A stretch of 64,000 nt of DNA, from positions 4,030,001-4,094,000 of the forward strand of contig BOPV01000001.1 in the NCBI GenBank assembly GCA_018332375.1, in the 5' to 3' direction. The notes below the pieces were generated by a model. That model saw nothing but the letters and a program-made list of their open reading frames with translations. It did no database searches and had not been told where the DNA came from. Numbering within the stretch: position 1 is the stretch's first letter; each line of letters begins with the position of its first letter. The stretch comes from Roseiterribacter gracilis (GTDB taxonomy: Bacteria; Pseudomonadota; Alphaproteobacteria; BOG-932; Roseiterribacteraceae). A program made the translations under genes and the position numbers. Positions 8,141 to 16,654 of this stretch are shown here, piece after piece.

Positions 8141-10489
8141 ATGCTGCGCCTCGTTTTTTTCGGCGGCGTCGTTGCGAGTGCGGGATTCATCATTCTCGGA
8201 TTCGTTCACGGCGCGCAGATGCCAAACCCGCCATGGTTCTGGAGTTGGGTCGCCGCGTTAACGATCTTGCCGTTGGCGACGGCACGCCGACTTCGGGCAG
8301 GCCTGCTGCTGGACCGGCCGGCGGACGTGGAGCACGAACAGGCGGCAATCCGCATCGTTGCGCTCGCCGTTGTGGCGCTTGCGTATCTATTCAGCATCTG
8401 GTCGGCCGGATTGCGGCCCGAATTGGCGAATGTCGGATGGCTCGGCGGGGCGCACATCACCATGGCCTGGGTGATGCTGATCGTGCTGGCGGGCCGCCCG
8501 CCGGTTTCGAATTTGCGGCGGGCCTTCGCCAATGGATTCGACGTCGCGATCCTTAGTGCATATTTAGCCATCGGGGCGCCTTACACCGCGGTCTGCTATG
8601 CGATGTACCTGTGGGTCTCGCTCGGCGCCGGGCTTCGCTACGGAGTCGCGCATCTCGCTTCGACCGCGCTCATTGCGTTTGTCGGGTTTTCGATCGCGGT
8701 CGCGGTCAATCCCACCTGGCGCGCCGACCCCTGGCTGCTTGCCGGGCTGCTGATCGCGCTGATCATCGTGCCAGCGTATGGCGGGCTGCTGATCCGGCGC
8801 ACCAACCAGGCGCGCGCCGAGGCTGAACATGCAAGCCGCGCCAAAAGCCGATTTCTTGCCAAAGTCAGCCACGAATTGCGTACGCCGCTTTCGACGATTG
8901 TCAGCGGCGCTACGACCTTGATCCAAGAACGCGACGGGCCGGCACGTATCGAACTCGCGCGCACCATTCGAACCGCCGCCAATTCGATGTTGGAATCGGT
9001 CGGCGACCTGCTCGATGCAGCGCGCGCTGATGCACGCGCCTTTGAGATTCGAGTCCGCGACGTTGATCTCGCGCGCGAACTGGTTGCGGTGGCCCGGCCT
9101 GCGGCAAAGGCGGCGCGCGATCGCGGACTGACTTTTTCCGTCATTTTAGACGCGGACACGCCGCGATATCTGCAGACCGATCCGGCGCGGCTGCGGCAGG
9201 TTCTCGGCAGCCTGCTTGAAAACGCCGTGAAGTTCACCGACAGCGGATCGGTGAAGCTGTTGGTCAGTTCTGATCCGACGCACTTGCTGCTGCGGGTGCA
9301 GGACACCGGTCCCGGCATTCCCGAGCATGCGCAAGCGCGGGTCTTCGAACCTTTCCGCCAAGCCGATGAATCGATTGGCGCACGCTTCGGCGGCGTTGGA
9401 TTAGGTCTATTCGTCGCGCGCCATTTGACCGAGGCGCTGAACGGTTCGCTCACCGTGACCTCGGCGGTCGGCTTCGGCGCCACATTTCTTCTTTCCCTGC
9501 CGCTATTGTCTGTTGCCGAGGTTCCTCCGGTCGATTCAGTGCATTTCGAAGTCGAGCTCGATTTCATTCGCGTGCAGCGCCCAGCTCCGATGCAAGCAGT
9601 GATCGACGCGGCAGGTCTTGCCACGTACGAGATTCACGGTCCCGCGGCCGAAAGTTGGATCGCCGCGTTCATTGGCGCGATGCGCGACGCCAGCGCGGAT
9701 GCGGTTTTGCCGGGAACCGCCGGCGTTCGCGTGCTGCTTGTCGATGACAACGCCACCAATCGCGATCTCGTCGCGCGTATGTTGCGCAGCCTGACCTATC
9801 TTGTCGTCGAGGCCGAAGACGGTCGCGAAGCGCTCAAAGTTCTGTCAGACCATACGGCGGTCGATGTTGCGCTGCTCGATCTTCGCATGCCTGGAATCAG
9901 CGGTATCGAAGTTGCCCGCCGAGCGCGTGCAGCCGGACTACAGACAAAGCTGATCGCATTGACCGCTGACGCGGTGCCGGAAACGCGGGAAGCCGCGATT
10001 GCGGTGGGCTTCGAAACATTGCTGACCAAGCCGACCGACCCGGCAGCGTTGCGCAACGCCATCGAAGCAGTCGTGACCCAGATTGGTGAAGTCGATGCCG
10101 AGCGTCTCGCGGTGCTGAAGGCGATCGCCCCCGACGATCCTGCATTTCTTCTCCGTTTGGTGGACCGTTTCGAAGAAGACGCACAGCGCGCGCTCGTAAA
10201 AGCGCGACGTGGGTTGGAGGAGGCCGATCTGGTTGCAATCGCGACACAGGCCCATGCGCTGGCCAGTGTCGCGCGTCAGCTGGGTGCGCCGCGCCTCGCC
10301 GACTTGGTCGACGAGGCCGAACAATGGACGCCGGCCGACCTGCACGACCGGACCCCGGCTGTGCTTGAAGAAGCGGCGGCACGGGTGCGGCGCACCTGCC
10401 TGTCCCTGCGCGCCTCTTCGAAGCGGCCGGAGGGGGCACGTACGGATCTTCGACTGGTTTCGCGACCGATCCGCGACGGCGTTAACTGA
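8141..10489 (+). CDS. Second RpfC-like membrane hybrid sensor kinase
   Basis: A 782-residue paralogue in design of the kinase at 4489. Hydrophobic helices occupy roughly residues 1-225, more than in the first kinase (two extra near the N-terminus). The core has phospho-His244 in KVSHELRTPLSTI, NAVKFTDSGS, DTGPGI and GVGLGLFVA. A low-similarity linker (about 450-545) replaces the pseudo-receiver. The receiver has VLLVDDNATNRDL and Asp580 in LLDLRMPGISG. The C-terminal HPt carries His705 in QAHALASVARQLGA, and a basic tail follows. The first HPt contact residues differ from those of the first kinase, so the two may feed different partners. It is transcribed away from rpfF across a shared promoter region. 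Confidence 0.87.
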   Translation: MLRLVFFGGVVASAGFIILGFVHGAQMPNPPWFWSWVAALTILPLATARRLRAGLLLDRPADVEHEQAAIRIVALAVVALAYLFSIWSAGLRPELANVGWLGGAHITMAWVMLIVLAGRPPVSNLRRAFANGFDVAILSAYLAIGAPYTAVCYAMYLWVSLGAGLRYGVAHLASTALIAFVGFSIAVAVNPTWRADPWLLAGLLIALIIVPAYGGLLIRRTNQARAEAEHASRAKSRFLAKVSHELRTPLSTIVSGATTLIQERDGPARIELARTIRTAANSMLESVGDLLDAARADARAFEIRVRDVDLARELVAVARPAAKAARDRGLTFSVILDADTPRYLQTDPARLRQVLGSLLENAVKFTDSGSVKLLVSSDPTHLLLRVQDTGPGIPEHAQARVFEPFRQADESIGARFGGVGLGLFVARHLTEALNGSLTVTSAVGFGATFLLSLPLLSVAEVPPVDSVHFEVELDFIRVQRPAPMQAVIDAAGLATYEIHGPAAESWIAAFIGAMRDASADAVLPGTAGVRVLLVDDNATNRDLVARMLRSLTYLVVEAEDGREALKVLSDHTAVDVALLDLRMPGISGIEVARRARAAGLQTKLIALTADAVPETREAAIAVGFETLLTKPTDPAALRNAIEAVVTQIGEVDAERLAVLKAIAPDDPAFLLRLVDRFEEDAQRALVKARRGLEEADLVAIATQAHALASVARQLGAPRLADLVDEAEQWTPADLHDRTPAVLEEAAARVRRTCLSLRASSKRPEGARTDLRLVSRPIRDGVN

Positions 10490-10501
10490 ATCCGGGAAAC
10501 A

Positions 10502-10517
10502 TCCGGTCGCGACCGGA
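10502..10517. repeat. Perfect 16-base palindrome upstream of the M13 peptidase genes
   Basis: TCCGGTCGCGACCGGA reads the same on both strands. It lies 13 bases after the kinase stop and about 130 bases before the peptidase start, so it could be an operator or a short RNA hairpin. No T run follows. Confidence 0.4.
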
Positions 10518-10645
10518 CGAATGTCAAAGTTCGTCACGCTTCCTTCGTGGACGCTCGCGTGTCCAGGTCGGTAGCACCACTGATCTCGTCGGAACCGGAC
10601 ATCAGATCCGGACCGAGGAGAGGGTCGCTTTTGGGGAGAACCGTT

Positions 10646-12643
10646 TTGAACCGTCCGCTCATCCTTGCCCTGCCGTTGCTGGCAGTCGGCAGCTTCGCTT
10701 TTGCGGCTGATGCGCCGCGCATGTCGCTCGATCCAAAGAATCTCGACCGCAGCGTCAGCGCCTGCACCGACTTCTTCCAGTTCGCGACCGGTGGAAAGAA
10801 ATACGAGATCCCGCCTGCGGAAAGCCGCTGGGGCAGCTTCGACGAATTGGCCGAGCGCAATCAGGTCGCAGTGCGCGGCGTGCTCGACAAGCTGGCGGCC
10901 AAGCCGAGCAGCGACGTCGAAGAGCGCAAAGTCGGCGCCTTTTACGGCGCCTGCATGAACGAAGCGAAGGTCGAAGCCGACGGCATCGCGCCGTTGAAGC
11001 CGCGCCTGGTCGCGATCGACGCGGTCAAGAACCGCGCCGGTTTTGAAGCCGAATTTGCCAAGCTGCAGGCGGGCGGCGTCCCGACCTTGTTCAACTTCTT
11101 CTCGTCGCAAGATCAGAAGAATCCCGATCGCGTGATCGGCTCGATCTCGCAAGGCGGCCTGTCGCTGCCGAACAAGGACTACTACACCAAGACCGACGAG
11201 AAGACGGTCGCGCTGCGCGCCGCCTTTACCCAGTATGTCGACAAGATGTTCGAGCTGATGGGCGACAAGACGCCGTCGCCGGGCGCGACTGTGTTGGCAT
11301 TCGAAACCAAGCTTGCGGGCGGTTCGCGCACGCCGGTCGAACTGCGCAATCCCAACGCCAACTACAATCCGCACAAGCTGGCGGACTTGAAGACGCTGGC
11401 ACCGGGCTTCAACTGGGATCGCTATATCGCGTCGCTGGGCGTGCAGCTCGACGGCGTGAATGTCGGTCAGCCGGAATTCGTCAAGAACGCCGATGCGCTG
11501 CTCGGCTCGGAACCGCTGGCGACACTGAAGACTTACGCCAAATGGCGCCTCATGCAGACGACGGTCTCGTCGATGCCGAAACGCTTCATCGACACGGCCT
11601 TCGCGTTCGACAGCAAGATGACCGGTGCCAAGGAACAACAGCCGCGCTGGAAGCGCTGCGTTGCTGCGACGACCGCTGCGATGCCCGATGCGGTCGGCAA
11701 AGTGTTCGTCAAAGAAGTCATCGATCCGCGCACCAAGACGCGCGTCGAAGGCATGCTGGTCAATATCCGCGCCGCGCTGAGCGAAACCTTGCAGCAGCTC
11801 GACTGGATGACGCCCGCCACCAAGGCGCGCGCCTTGGCCAAGGCCGATGCGGTGATGCAGCTCGTCGCCTGGCCGGACAAGCCGCGCGACTACACCAACC
11901 TGAAGATTGAAGCGGGCACGCCCTTCGCGGTCGATCAAGCCGCGGTGCGTAGCTTCGAGGTCGCGCGCAACCGCGCCAAAATCGGCAAGCCGCCGGCCCG
12001 CGACGAGTGGACCTTTGCGGCGTCGATCGTGAACGCGCAGTACAGCCCGCTCTACAATCGGATCCTGTTCCCGGCTGGCATTCTGCAGCCGCCGTTCTTC
12101 GATGCGAATGCAGACGACGCGGTCAATTACGGCGGCATCGGCGCCGTGATCGGTCACGAGCTGACGCACGGCTTTGACGATCAGGGCCGTCAGTTCGACG
12201 CCAAGGGCATCCTGCAGGATTGGTGGGAGCCGTCGGACGCCGACAACTACAAAAAGCGCGCGCAATGCGTGGTCGATCAGTTCGAATCCTATGTCGGCAT
12301 CGACGATGTCCATCACCAGGGTCGCCTGGTGCAGGGTGAAGCGATCGCCGATCTTGGCGGCCTGACGATTTCGTATCGCGCCTTCCAGAAGACCGACGAA
12401 GCCAAAGCCAAGAAGGAAATCGACGGTCTGACGCCGGACCAGCGCTTCTTCTTGTCGTTCGGTCAGATCTGGGCGGGTGCCATTCGTCCGGAAGCGATCC
12501 GTACGCGTCTTGCCACCGATCCGCACCCGCTCGGCAAGTTCCGCACCATCGGTACCGTGTCGAACATGAGCGAGTTCGCCACCGCCTTCGCATGCAAGCC
12601 GGGCGACGCAATGGTGCGCGCAACCGCCTGCAAGATTTGGTGA
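10646..12643 (+). CDS. M13 family zinc metallopeptidase (neprilysin/PepO type), first of a tandem pair
   Basis: Exported endopeptidase acting on oligopeptides. The frame is open further upstream, but a TTG at 10646 with GGGGAGAA six bases before it gives a clean signal peptide (NRPLILALPLLAVGSFAFA). The mature part has the M13 N-domain start RMSLDPKNLD and CTDFFQFATGG, the zinc site HELTHGFDDQGRQFD (His504, Glu505, His508), the third ligand in GEAIADLGGL, and the family C-terminal ATACKIW. Length is 665 residues, normal for the family. Compared with the neighbour copy, the usual GGW..NPIP segment is altered and two residues shorter. Four bases separate it from the second copy, so they form an operon. 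It is probably periplasmic. Confidence 0.92.
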   Translation: MNRPLILALPLLAVGSFAFAADAPRMSLDPKNLDRSVSACTDFFQFATGGKKYEIPPAESRWGSFDELAERNQVAVRGVLDKLAAKPSSDVEERKVGAFYGACMNEAKVEADGIAPLKPRLVAIDAVKNRAGFEAEFAKLQAGGVPTLFNFFSSQDQKNPDRVIGSISQGGLSLPNKDYYTKTDEKTVALRAAFTQYVDKMFELMGDKTPSPGATVLAFETKLAGGSRTPVELRNPNANYNPHKLADLKTLAPGFNWDRYIASLGVQLDGVNVGQPEFVKNADALLGSEPLATLKTYAKWRLMQTTVSSMPKRFIDTAFAFDSKMTGAKEQQPRWKRCVAATTAAMPDAVGKVFVKEVIDPRTKTRVEGMLVNIRAALSETLQQLDWMTPATKARALAKADAVMQLVAWPDKPRDYTNLKIEAGTPFAVDQAAVRSFEVARNRAKIGKPPARDEWTFAASIVNAQYSPLYNRILFPAGILQPPFFDANADDAVNYGGIGAVIGHELTHGFDDQGRQFDAKGILQDWWEPSDADNYKKRAQCVVDQFESYVGIDDVHHQGRLVQGEAIADLGGLTISYRAFQKTDEAKAKKEIDGLTPDQRFFLSFGQIWAGAIRPEAIRTRLATDPHPLGKFRTIGTVSNMSEFATAFACKPGDAMVRATACKIW

Positions 12644-12647
12644 GTAG

Positions 12648-14678
12648 ATGAAACTTCGTACACGACTCCTCGCCGCCAGCTTCGTGCTGGCGGCGATCCC
12701 CGCCGTCGCCCAATCTCCGACGAGTGGGACCGCGCGGATGTCGCTCGATCCCGCGAATATCGATCCAAGCGCGCAGCCTTGTGATGATTTCTTTGCCTAT
12801 TCGACCGGCGGTTGGATGAAGGCAAATCCGATCCCGGCGTCGGAACCGCGCTGGGGCAACTTCAACAAGCTGGCCGACGACAATCTCGCAACCATGCGCG
12901 GGATTCTTGACAAGCTGGCGGCGGGCGACGGCGTCAATGGCGACGCCGACTTCCAGAAGATCGGCGCCTATTTCAAAAGCTGCATGGACGAAGCCGCGGT
13001 TGAAGCGGCCGGGCTGAAGCCGATCGAAGCCGACTTGAAGCGCATCGCGTCGTTGAAAGATCGCAAGGCGATCGTCGCCGAGATCGCAAACCTGCATGCG
13101 GTGGGCGTGCCGGTGTTCTTTGCCTTCGGCCAGGAGCCGGATCCGAAAGACAGCAAGCGCACCATCGCGCAGATCCAGCAGGGCGGCCTGTCGCTTCCCA
13201 ATCGCGACTACTACTTCAAGGACGACGCCAAATCGAAGTCGCTGCGCGACGCGTTCCGCGCCTATGTCGTCACCATGTCGAAGCTCGCCGGTCAGGACGA
13301 TGCGACGGCGGGCAAGACAGCGGATGCGGTGCTGCGCATCGAAACCGACCTGGCCAAAGGATCGAAATCGCCGGTCGATCTGCGCGATCCGGAAGCGAAC
13401 TATCACCTGGTCAAACAGGCGCAGCTCAAGACCTACGCGCCGTCGGTCGATTGGGGCAGCTACTACAAACAGGCCAACGTCGCGACCGGCGACATCGACC
13501 TGTCGCAGCCCGATTTCCTGAAAGCCGTCGAACGCGTCGTGACCAAATCGGCGCCCGACGATTTGAAGGCCTATCTCGGCTGGCAGGTGTTGCGCAGCAA
13601 CGCCAACGCATTGCCGAAAGCGTTCGTCGACGAGGCGTTCGCCTTTCGCAAGCAACTGACTGGCGCCAAGGAACTGCAGCCGCGCTGGAAGCGCTGCACG
13701 ATCGCAACCACGGGTGCGATGCCCGACGCGGTCGGCAAAGCGTTCGTCACCAAGGCGGTTGATCCCGAGACCAAGGCCCGCGCGCTGAAGATGGTGCAGA
13801 ATCTGCGCGCAACTTTGGCCGAAGACATCAAGACGCTCGACTGGATGGGGGCTGCAACCAAGCAGCAGGCGGCGGTCAAGCTCGACAAGATGGCCGAGCA
13901 GATCGTCAATCCGAACGTCTGGATCGACTATTCGGCGCTGCAGCCGACCGAGCCGTTCTACGCATCGAACCTGCGCGGCGCGCGCGCGTGGGAGGTCAAG
14001 CACGAGCTGGCAAAGATCGGCAAGCCGACGTCGAAAGACGAATGGCAGATGTCGCCGATGATCACCAACGCCTACTACGAGCCGTTGATCAACGTGATCG
14101 TGTTCCCGGCCGGCATTTTGATGCCGCCGTTCTTTGACGCGAAAGCCGACGATGCGGTGAATTACGGCGGCATCGGCGCGGTGATCGGCCACGAGATGAC
14201 GCACGGCTTCGACGATCAGGGCCGTCAATACGATTCTGACGGTCTGCTGCGCGACTGGTGGACCAAAGAAGACGGCAAGCGCTTTAACGCCAAGGCGCAA
14301 TGCATCGTCGATCAGTTCAGCGGCTACACCGTCGTCGACGACGTGAAGGAAAACGGCAAGCTGGTGCAGGGTGAATCGATCGCCGATCTCGGTGGTCTTG
14401 CGGTTGCGTATCGTGCATTCCAAAAGACCGAGCAGGCGAAGAAGGGTGAGAAGATCGACAATCTCACGCCCGAACAGCGCTTCTTCCTCAGCTACGGACA
14501 GATCTGGGCCGAAAATTCGCGGCCCGAATTCGCCCGTCTGCAGGCGCTGACCGATCCGCATCCCGCGGCCAAGTTCCGCGTCAACGGCACGGTGTCGAAC
14601 CTGGCCGAATTCGCCAAGGCGTTCCAGTGCAAGCCCGGCAGCGCAATGGTGCGCGCGACGGCCTGCAAGATCTGGTGA
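12648..14678 (+). CDS. M13 family zinc metallopeptidase, second of a tandem pair
   Basis: A 676-residue paralogue of the preceding gene, with a signal peptide (LLAASFVLAAIPAVA), the standard N-domain CDDFFAYSTGGWMKANPIP, the active site GHEMTHGFDDQGRQYD, the third zinc ligand in GESIADLGGL, and the ending ATACKIW. Unlike the first copy it keeps the GGW..NPIP segment. The ATG lies four bases after the previous stop. A very strong terminator follows, so the two-gene unit ends here. The pair most likely arose by duplication. Substrates are unknown; M13 enzymes usually cut peptides below about 40 residues. Confidence 0.93.
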   Translation: MKLRTRLLAASFVLAAIPAVAQSPTSGTARMSLDPANIDPSAQPCDDFFAYSTGGWMKANPIPASEPRWGNFNKLADDNLATMRGILDKLAAGDGVNGDADFQKIGAYFKSCMDEAAVEAAGLKPIEADLKRIASLKDRKAIVAEIANLHAVGVPVFFAFGQEPDPKDSKRTIAQIQQGGLSLPNRDYYFKDDAKSKSLRDAFRAYVVTMSKLAGQDDATAGKTADAVLRIETDLAKGSKSPVDLRDPEANYHLVKQAQLKTYAPSVDWGSYYKQANVATGDIDLSQPDFLKAVERVVTKSAPDDLKAYLGWQVLRSNANALPKAFVDEAFAFRKQLTGAKELQPRWKRCTIATTGAMPDAVGKAFVTKAVDPETKARALKMVQNLRATLAEDIKTLDWMGAATKQQAAVKLDKMAEQIVNPNVWIDYSALQPTEPFYASNLRGARAWEVKHELAKIGKPTSKDEWQMSPMITNAYYEPLINVIVFPAGILMPPFFDAKADDAVNYGGIGAVIGHEMTHGFDDQGRQYDSDGLLRDWWTKEDGKRFNAKAQCIVDQFSGYTVVDDVKENGKLVQGESIADLGGLAVAYRAFQKTEQAKKGEKIDNLTPEQRFFLSYGQIWAENSRPEFARLQALTDPHPAAKFRVNGTVSNLAEFAKAFQCKPGSAMVRATACKIW

Positions 14679-14725
14679 TGCGACGTACGCGCGTGCCGAT
14701 CTGGTCGTAGGAACGTGCGTCCCTG

Positions 14726-14762
14726 GAGCGAGTTGCCGGTCCCCGGCAACTCGCTCTTTTTT
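14726..14762 (+). terminator. Strong rho-independent terminator of the M13 peptidase operon
   Basis: A perfect 14-base-pair stem (14726-14739 with 14743-14756) closes a three-base TCC loop and is followed by six T. It lies 47 bases after the peptidase stop. Confidence 0.92.
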
Positions 14763-14844
14763 ATTCAGTGGGCGGACAACGACGTTCTGCCGTGCAGGCT
14801 AGGGCGGTGACAGGGCGGCGGATCGCTTTAGGTTAGGCGGGCAC

Positions 14845-16296
14845 ATGCCCGACTCGTCTGCTCCTTCCGGCGATCTGCCCGCCATCAATCGCGCCATTCC
14901 GTTTGCCATTGCGGTCGCGGCCTTTATCGAAGCGATCGATTCCACCGTCGTCACCACCGCGCTGCCCGCAATTGCGCGCGACCTGCATGTGCCGGCGACG
15001 GAATTGTCGTCGCTAGTGACCGCCTACCTGTTGGCCGTGACGGTTCTGATTCCGTTGTCGGGCTGGATCGCGGACCGGTTCGGCGCGCGTCGCGTCTTTG
15101 CCGGCGCCATTCTTCTGTTCACCGCCGCATCGGCGCTGGCCGCCACGTCGCGCGATTTCCCGTCGTTGCTCATCGCGCGTGCGCTGCAAGGAGCGGCCGG
15201 CGCGTTGATGATGCCGGTGGCGCGGTTGATCGTGCTGCGCACCATTCCGCGCGAACGGTTCGTCGAGACGATGAGCCTGGTGACGATCCCGGCACTGGTC
15301 GGTCCCGCCATCGGTCCAGTGTTGGGCGGTGCGATCACCGAATGGTTCGGCTGGCCGTGGATCTTTCTGATCAATCTGCCGATCGGGATCATCGGCACGA
15401 TTTTCGTGCTGCGCGTCATTCCTGACATTCACGAAACCAGACGCGGCTTTGACGGGATCGGCTTTGCACTCTTCGCAGCCGGCCTGGCTGCAATCGTGCT
15501 CGCTTGCGAAACGGCGGGACGTTCCGGCCTTGGCCGCAGCGGTGAAGTCGCGGTCGGGACGGGTGGCGTCGCACTGCTGCTTCTCTATGCGTTGCATGCA
15601 CGGCGCAGGACCGATCCGGCCTTGGATCTGTCGCTGTTCCGCATCGCCAGTTTTCGCACCAGCGTGGTCGGCGGCACCTTGTGCCGCATCGGGTTTGCCG
15701 GCACGCCGTTTCTGTTACCGCTGTTGTTCCAGCTCGGCTTTGGCCTGTCGCCGTTGGAATCCGGCGGCCTGACCTTCGCCGTTGCAATTGGCGCGATCGG
15801 CTTGAAAACGATTGCGCCACGCGTCGCGCGCGCCTGGCCGTTCAAACGCGTGCTGCTGGTCAATGGCGCAGCCATCGCGGTCGCCTTGGCCAGCTTCGCA
15901 TTGCTGCAGCCGACCACGCCGCATTACGCGATCCTGGGTCTGTTGGTCGGGTACGGCTTTTTGCGGTCGCTGCAATTCACCTTTCTGAACGCGCTCGCCT
16001 ATGCCGACGTGCCCGACAACAAATCCAGCCACGCAACCAGCCTCGCCAGCGTCGGCCAGCAATTGTCGCAGTCGTTGGGCGTCGCCTTGGCCGGCGCGTT
16101 GCTGAGTCTGTTTGCGGGCGGCGTCACGCCGACGCGCATCGACTTTGCGCATACATTCCTGGTCTGCGCCGCTGTCGTGGTGATTGCGCTGCTTATGTTC
16201 CTGCGTCTGCCGGCCGATGCGGGCGGCAATATGCGCGGTGCGCCGCGCGGCGTCCGGCGCGGCGCCGTACAGGATGCGGGTCAACAGGGCGCCTGA
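14845..16296 (+). CDS. MFS drug/multidrug exporter, DHA2 (EmrB/QacA) family
   Basis: A 483-residue inner-membrane proton antiporter with about 14 predicted helices. Motifs of the family are visible: AIDSTVVTTALPAIARDL in helix 1, the loop GWIADRFGARRV (motif A), and GPAIGPVLGGAITEWFGWPWIFLINLPIG (motif C and the DHA2 signature). Substrate cannot be inferred; drugs, dyes and organic acids are all possible in this family. It stands alone between the peptidase terminator and a tiny lipoprotein gene 56 bases downstream. No dedicated regulator is adjacent. Confidence 0.9.
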   Translation: MPDSSAPSGDLPAINRAIPFAIAVAAFIEAIDSTVVTTALPAIARDLHVPATELSSLVTAYLLAVTVLIPLSGWIADRFGARRVFAGAILLFTAASALAATSRDFPSLLIARALQGAAGALMMPVARLIVLRTIPRERFVETMSLVTIPALVGPAIGPVLGGAITEWFGWPWIFLINLPIGIIGTIFVLRVIPDIHETRRGFDGIGFALFAAGLAAIVLACETAGRSGLGRSGEVAVGTGGVALLLLYALHARRRTDPALDLSLFRIASFRTSVVGGTLCRIGFAGTPFLLPLLFQLGFGLSPLESGGLTFAVAIGAIGLKTIAPRVARAWPFKRVLLVNGAAIAVALASFALLQPTTPHYAILGLLVGYGFLRSLQFTFLNALAYADVPDNKSSHATSLASVGQQLSQSLGVALAGALLSLFAGGVTPTRIDFAHTFLVCAAVVVIALLMFLRLPADAGGNMRGAPRGVRRGAVQDAGQQGA

Positions 16297-16352
16297 GCCA
16301 AGTTCTACATTCGGCGCTTGCGTGAACGCAGCGCAGGATTCAGGCTGCCGGT

Positions 16353-16487
16353 ATGATGCGCACGATGCTTTGCCTGATTCTGATCGCCCTGCTTGGCGGC
16401 TGCGGTACGGTCGTTCGGACCACAACCAGCGTCGTCACCAAGACGGTTGAAACGGCCACCGATATTGTAACGGCACCGCTGCCGTAA
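16353..16487 (+). CDS. Very small predicted lipoprotein (44 residues)
   Basis: A short gene with start ATG ATG at 16353/16356. The product has a hydrophobic leader (TMLCLILIALLGG) ending in the lipobox LGGC, so Cys17 would be lipidated. Only about 28 residues remain, nearly all Thr, Val and Ala (TVVRTTTSVVTKTVETATDIV), a pattern seen in small alphaproteobacterial lipoproteins of unknown role. The next codons end in TAA. It lies between two MFS genes in the same direction. The function is unknown; the signal peptide and lipobox are the only evidence for a real gene. Confidence 0.62.
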   Translation: MMRTMLCLILIALLGGCGTVVRTTTSVVTKTVETATDIVTAPLP

Positions 16488-16654
16488 CCGCCCCTGCGTA
16501 ACGGTACGTCGGGCGCCTGTCGCCCTGGCGCAACAAAGCTGCGCCGGGCGCGAATTTCGTTGTCCCAGTAGGGTCTTCGCGCTTCCGATCCAGGTCTGTC
16601 TGTGGTTCGCTCGCGGACTTCCAGGGGCTTCACGACAAACAACAAAGAGACCGT

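Noticed and set aside
9938..12526. Long open frame on the minus strand (over 850 codons) across the second RpfC-like kinase and first M13 gene
   Set aside because: It lies antisense to two well-supported genes, has no recognisable motif and the Arg/Gly/Asp-rich make-up of a GC-rich shadow frame.
12123..14561. Long minus-strand open frame opposite the second M13 gene
   Set aside because: Entirely antisense to a complete peptidase with a firm signature, and no domain is seen in it.
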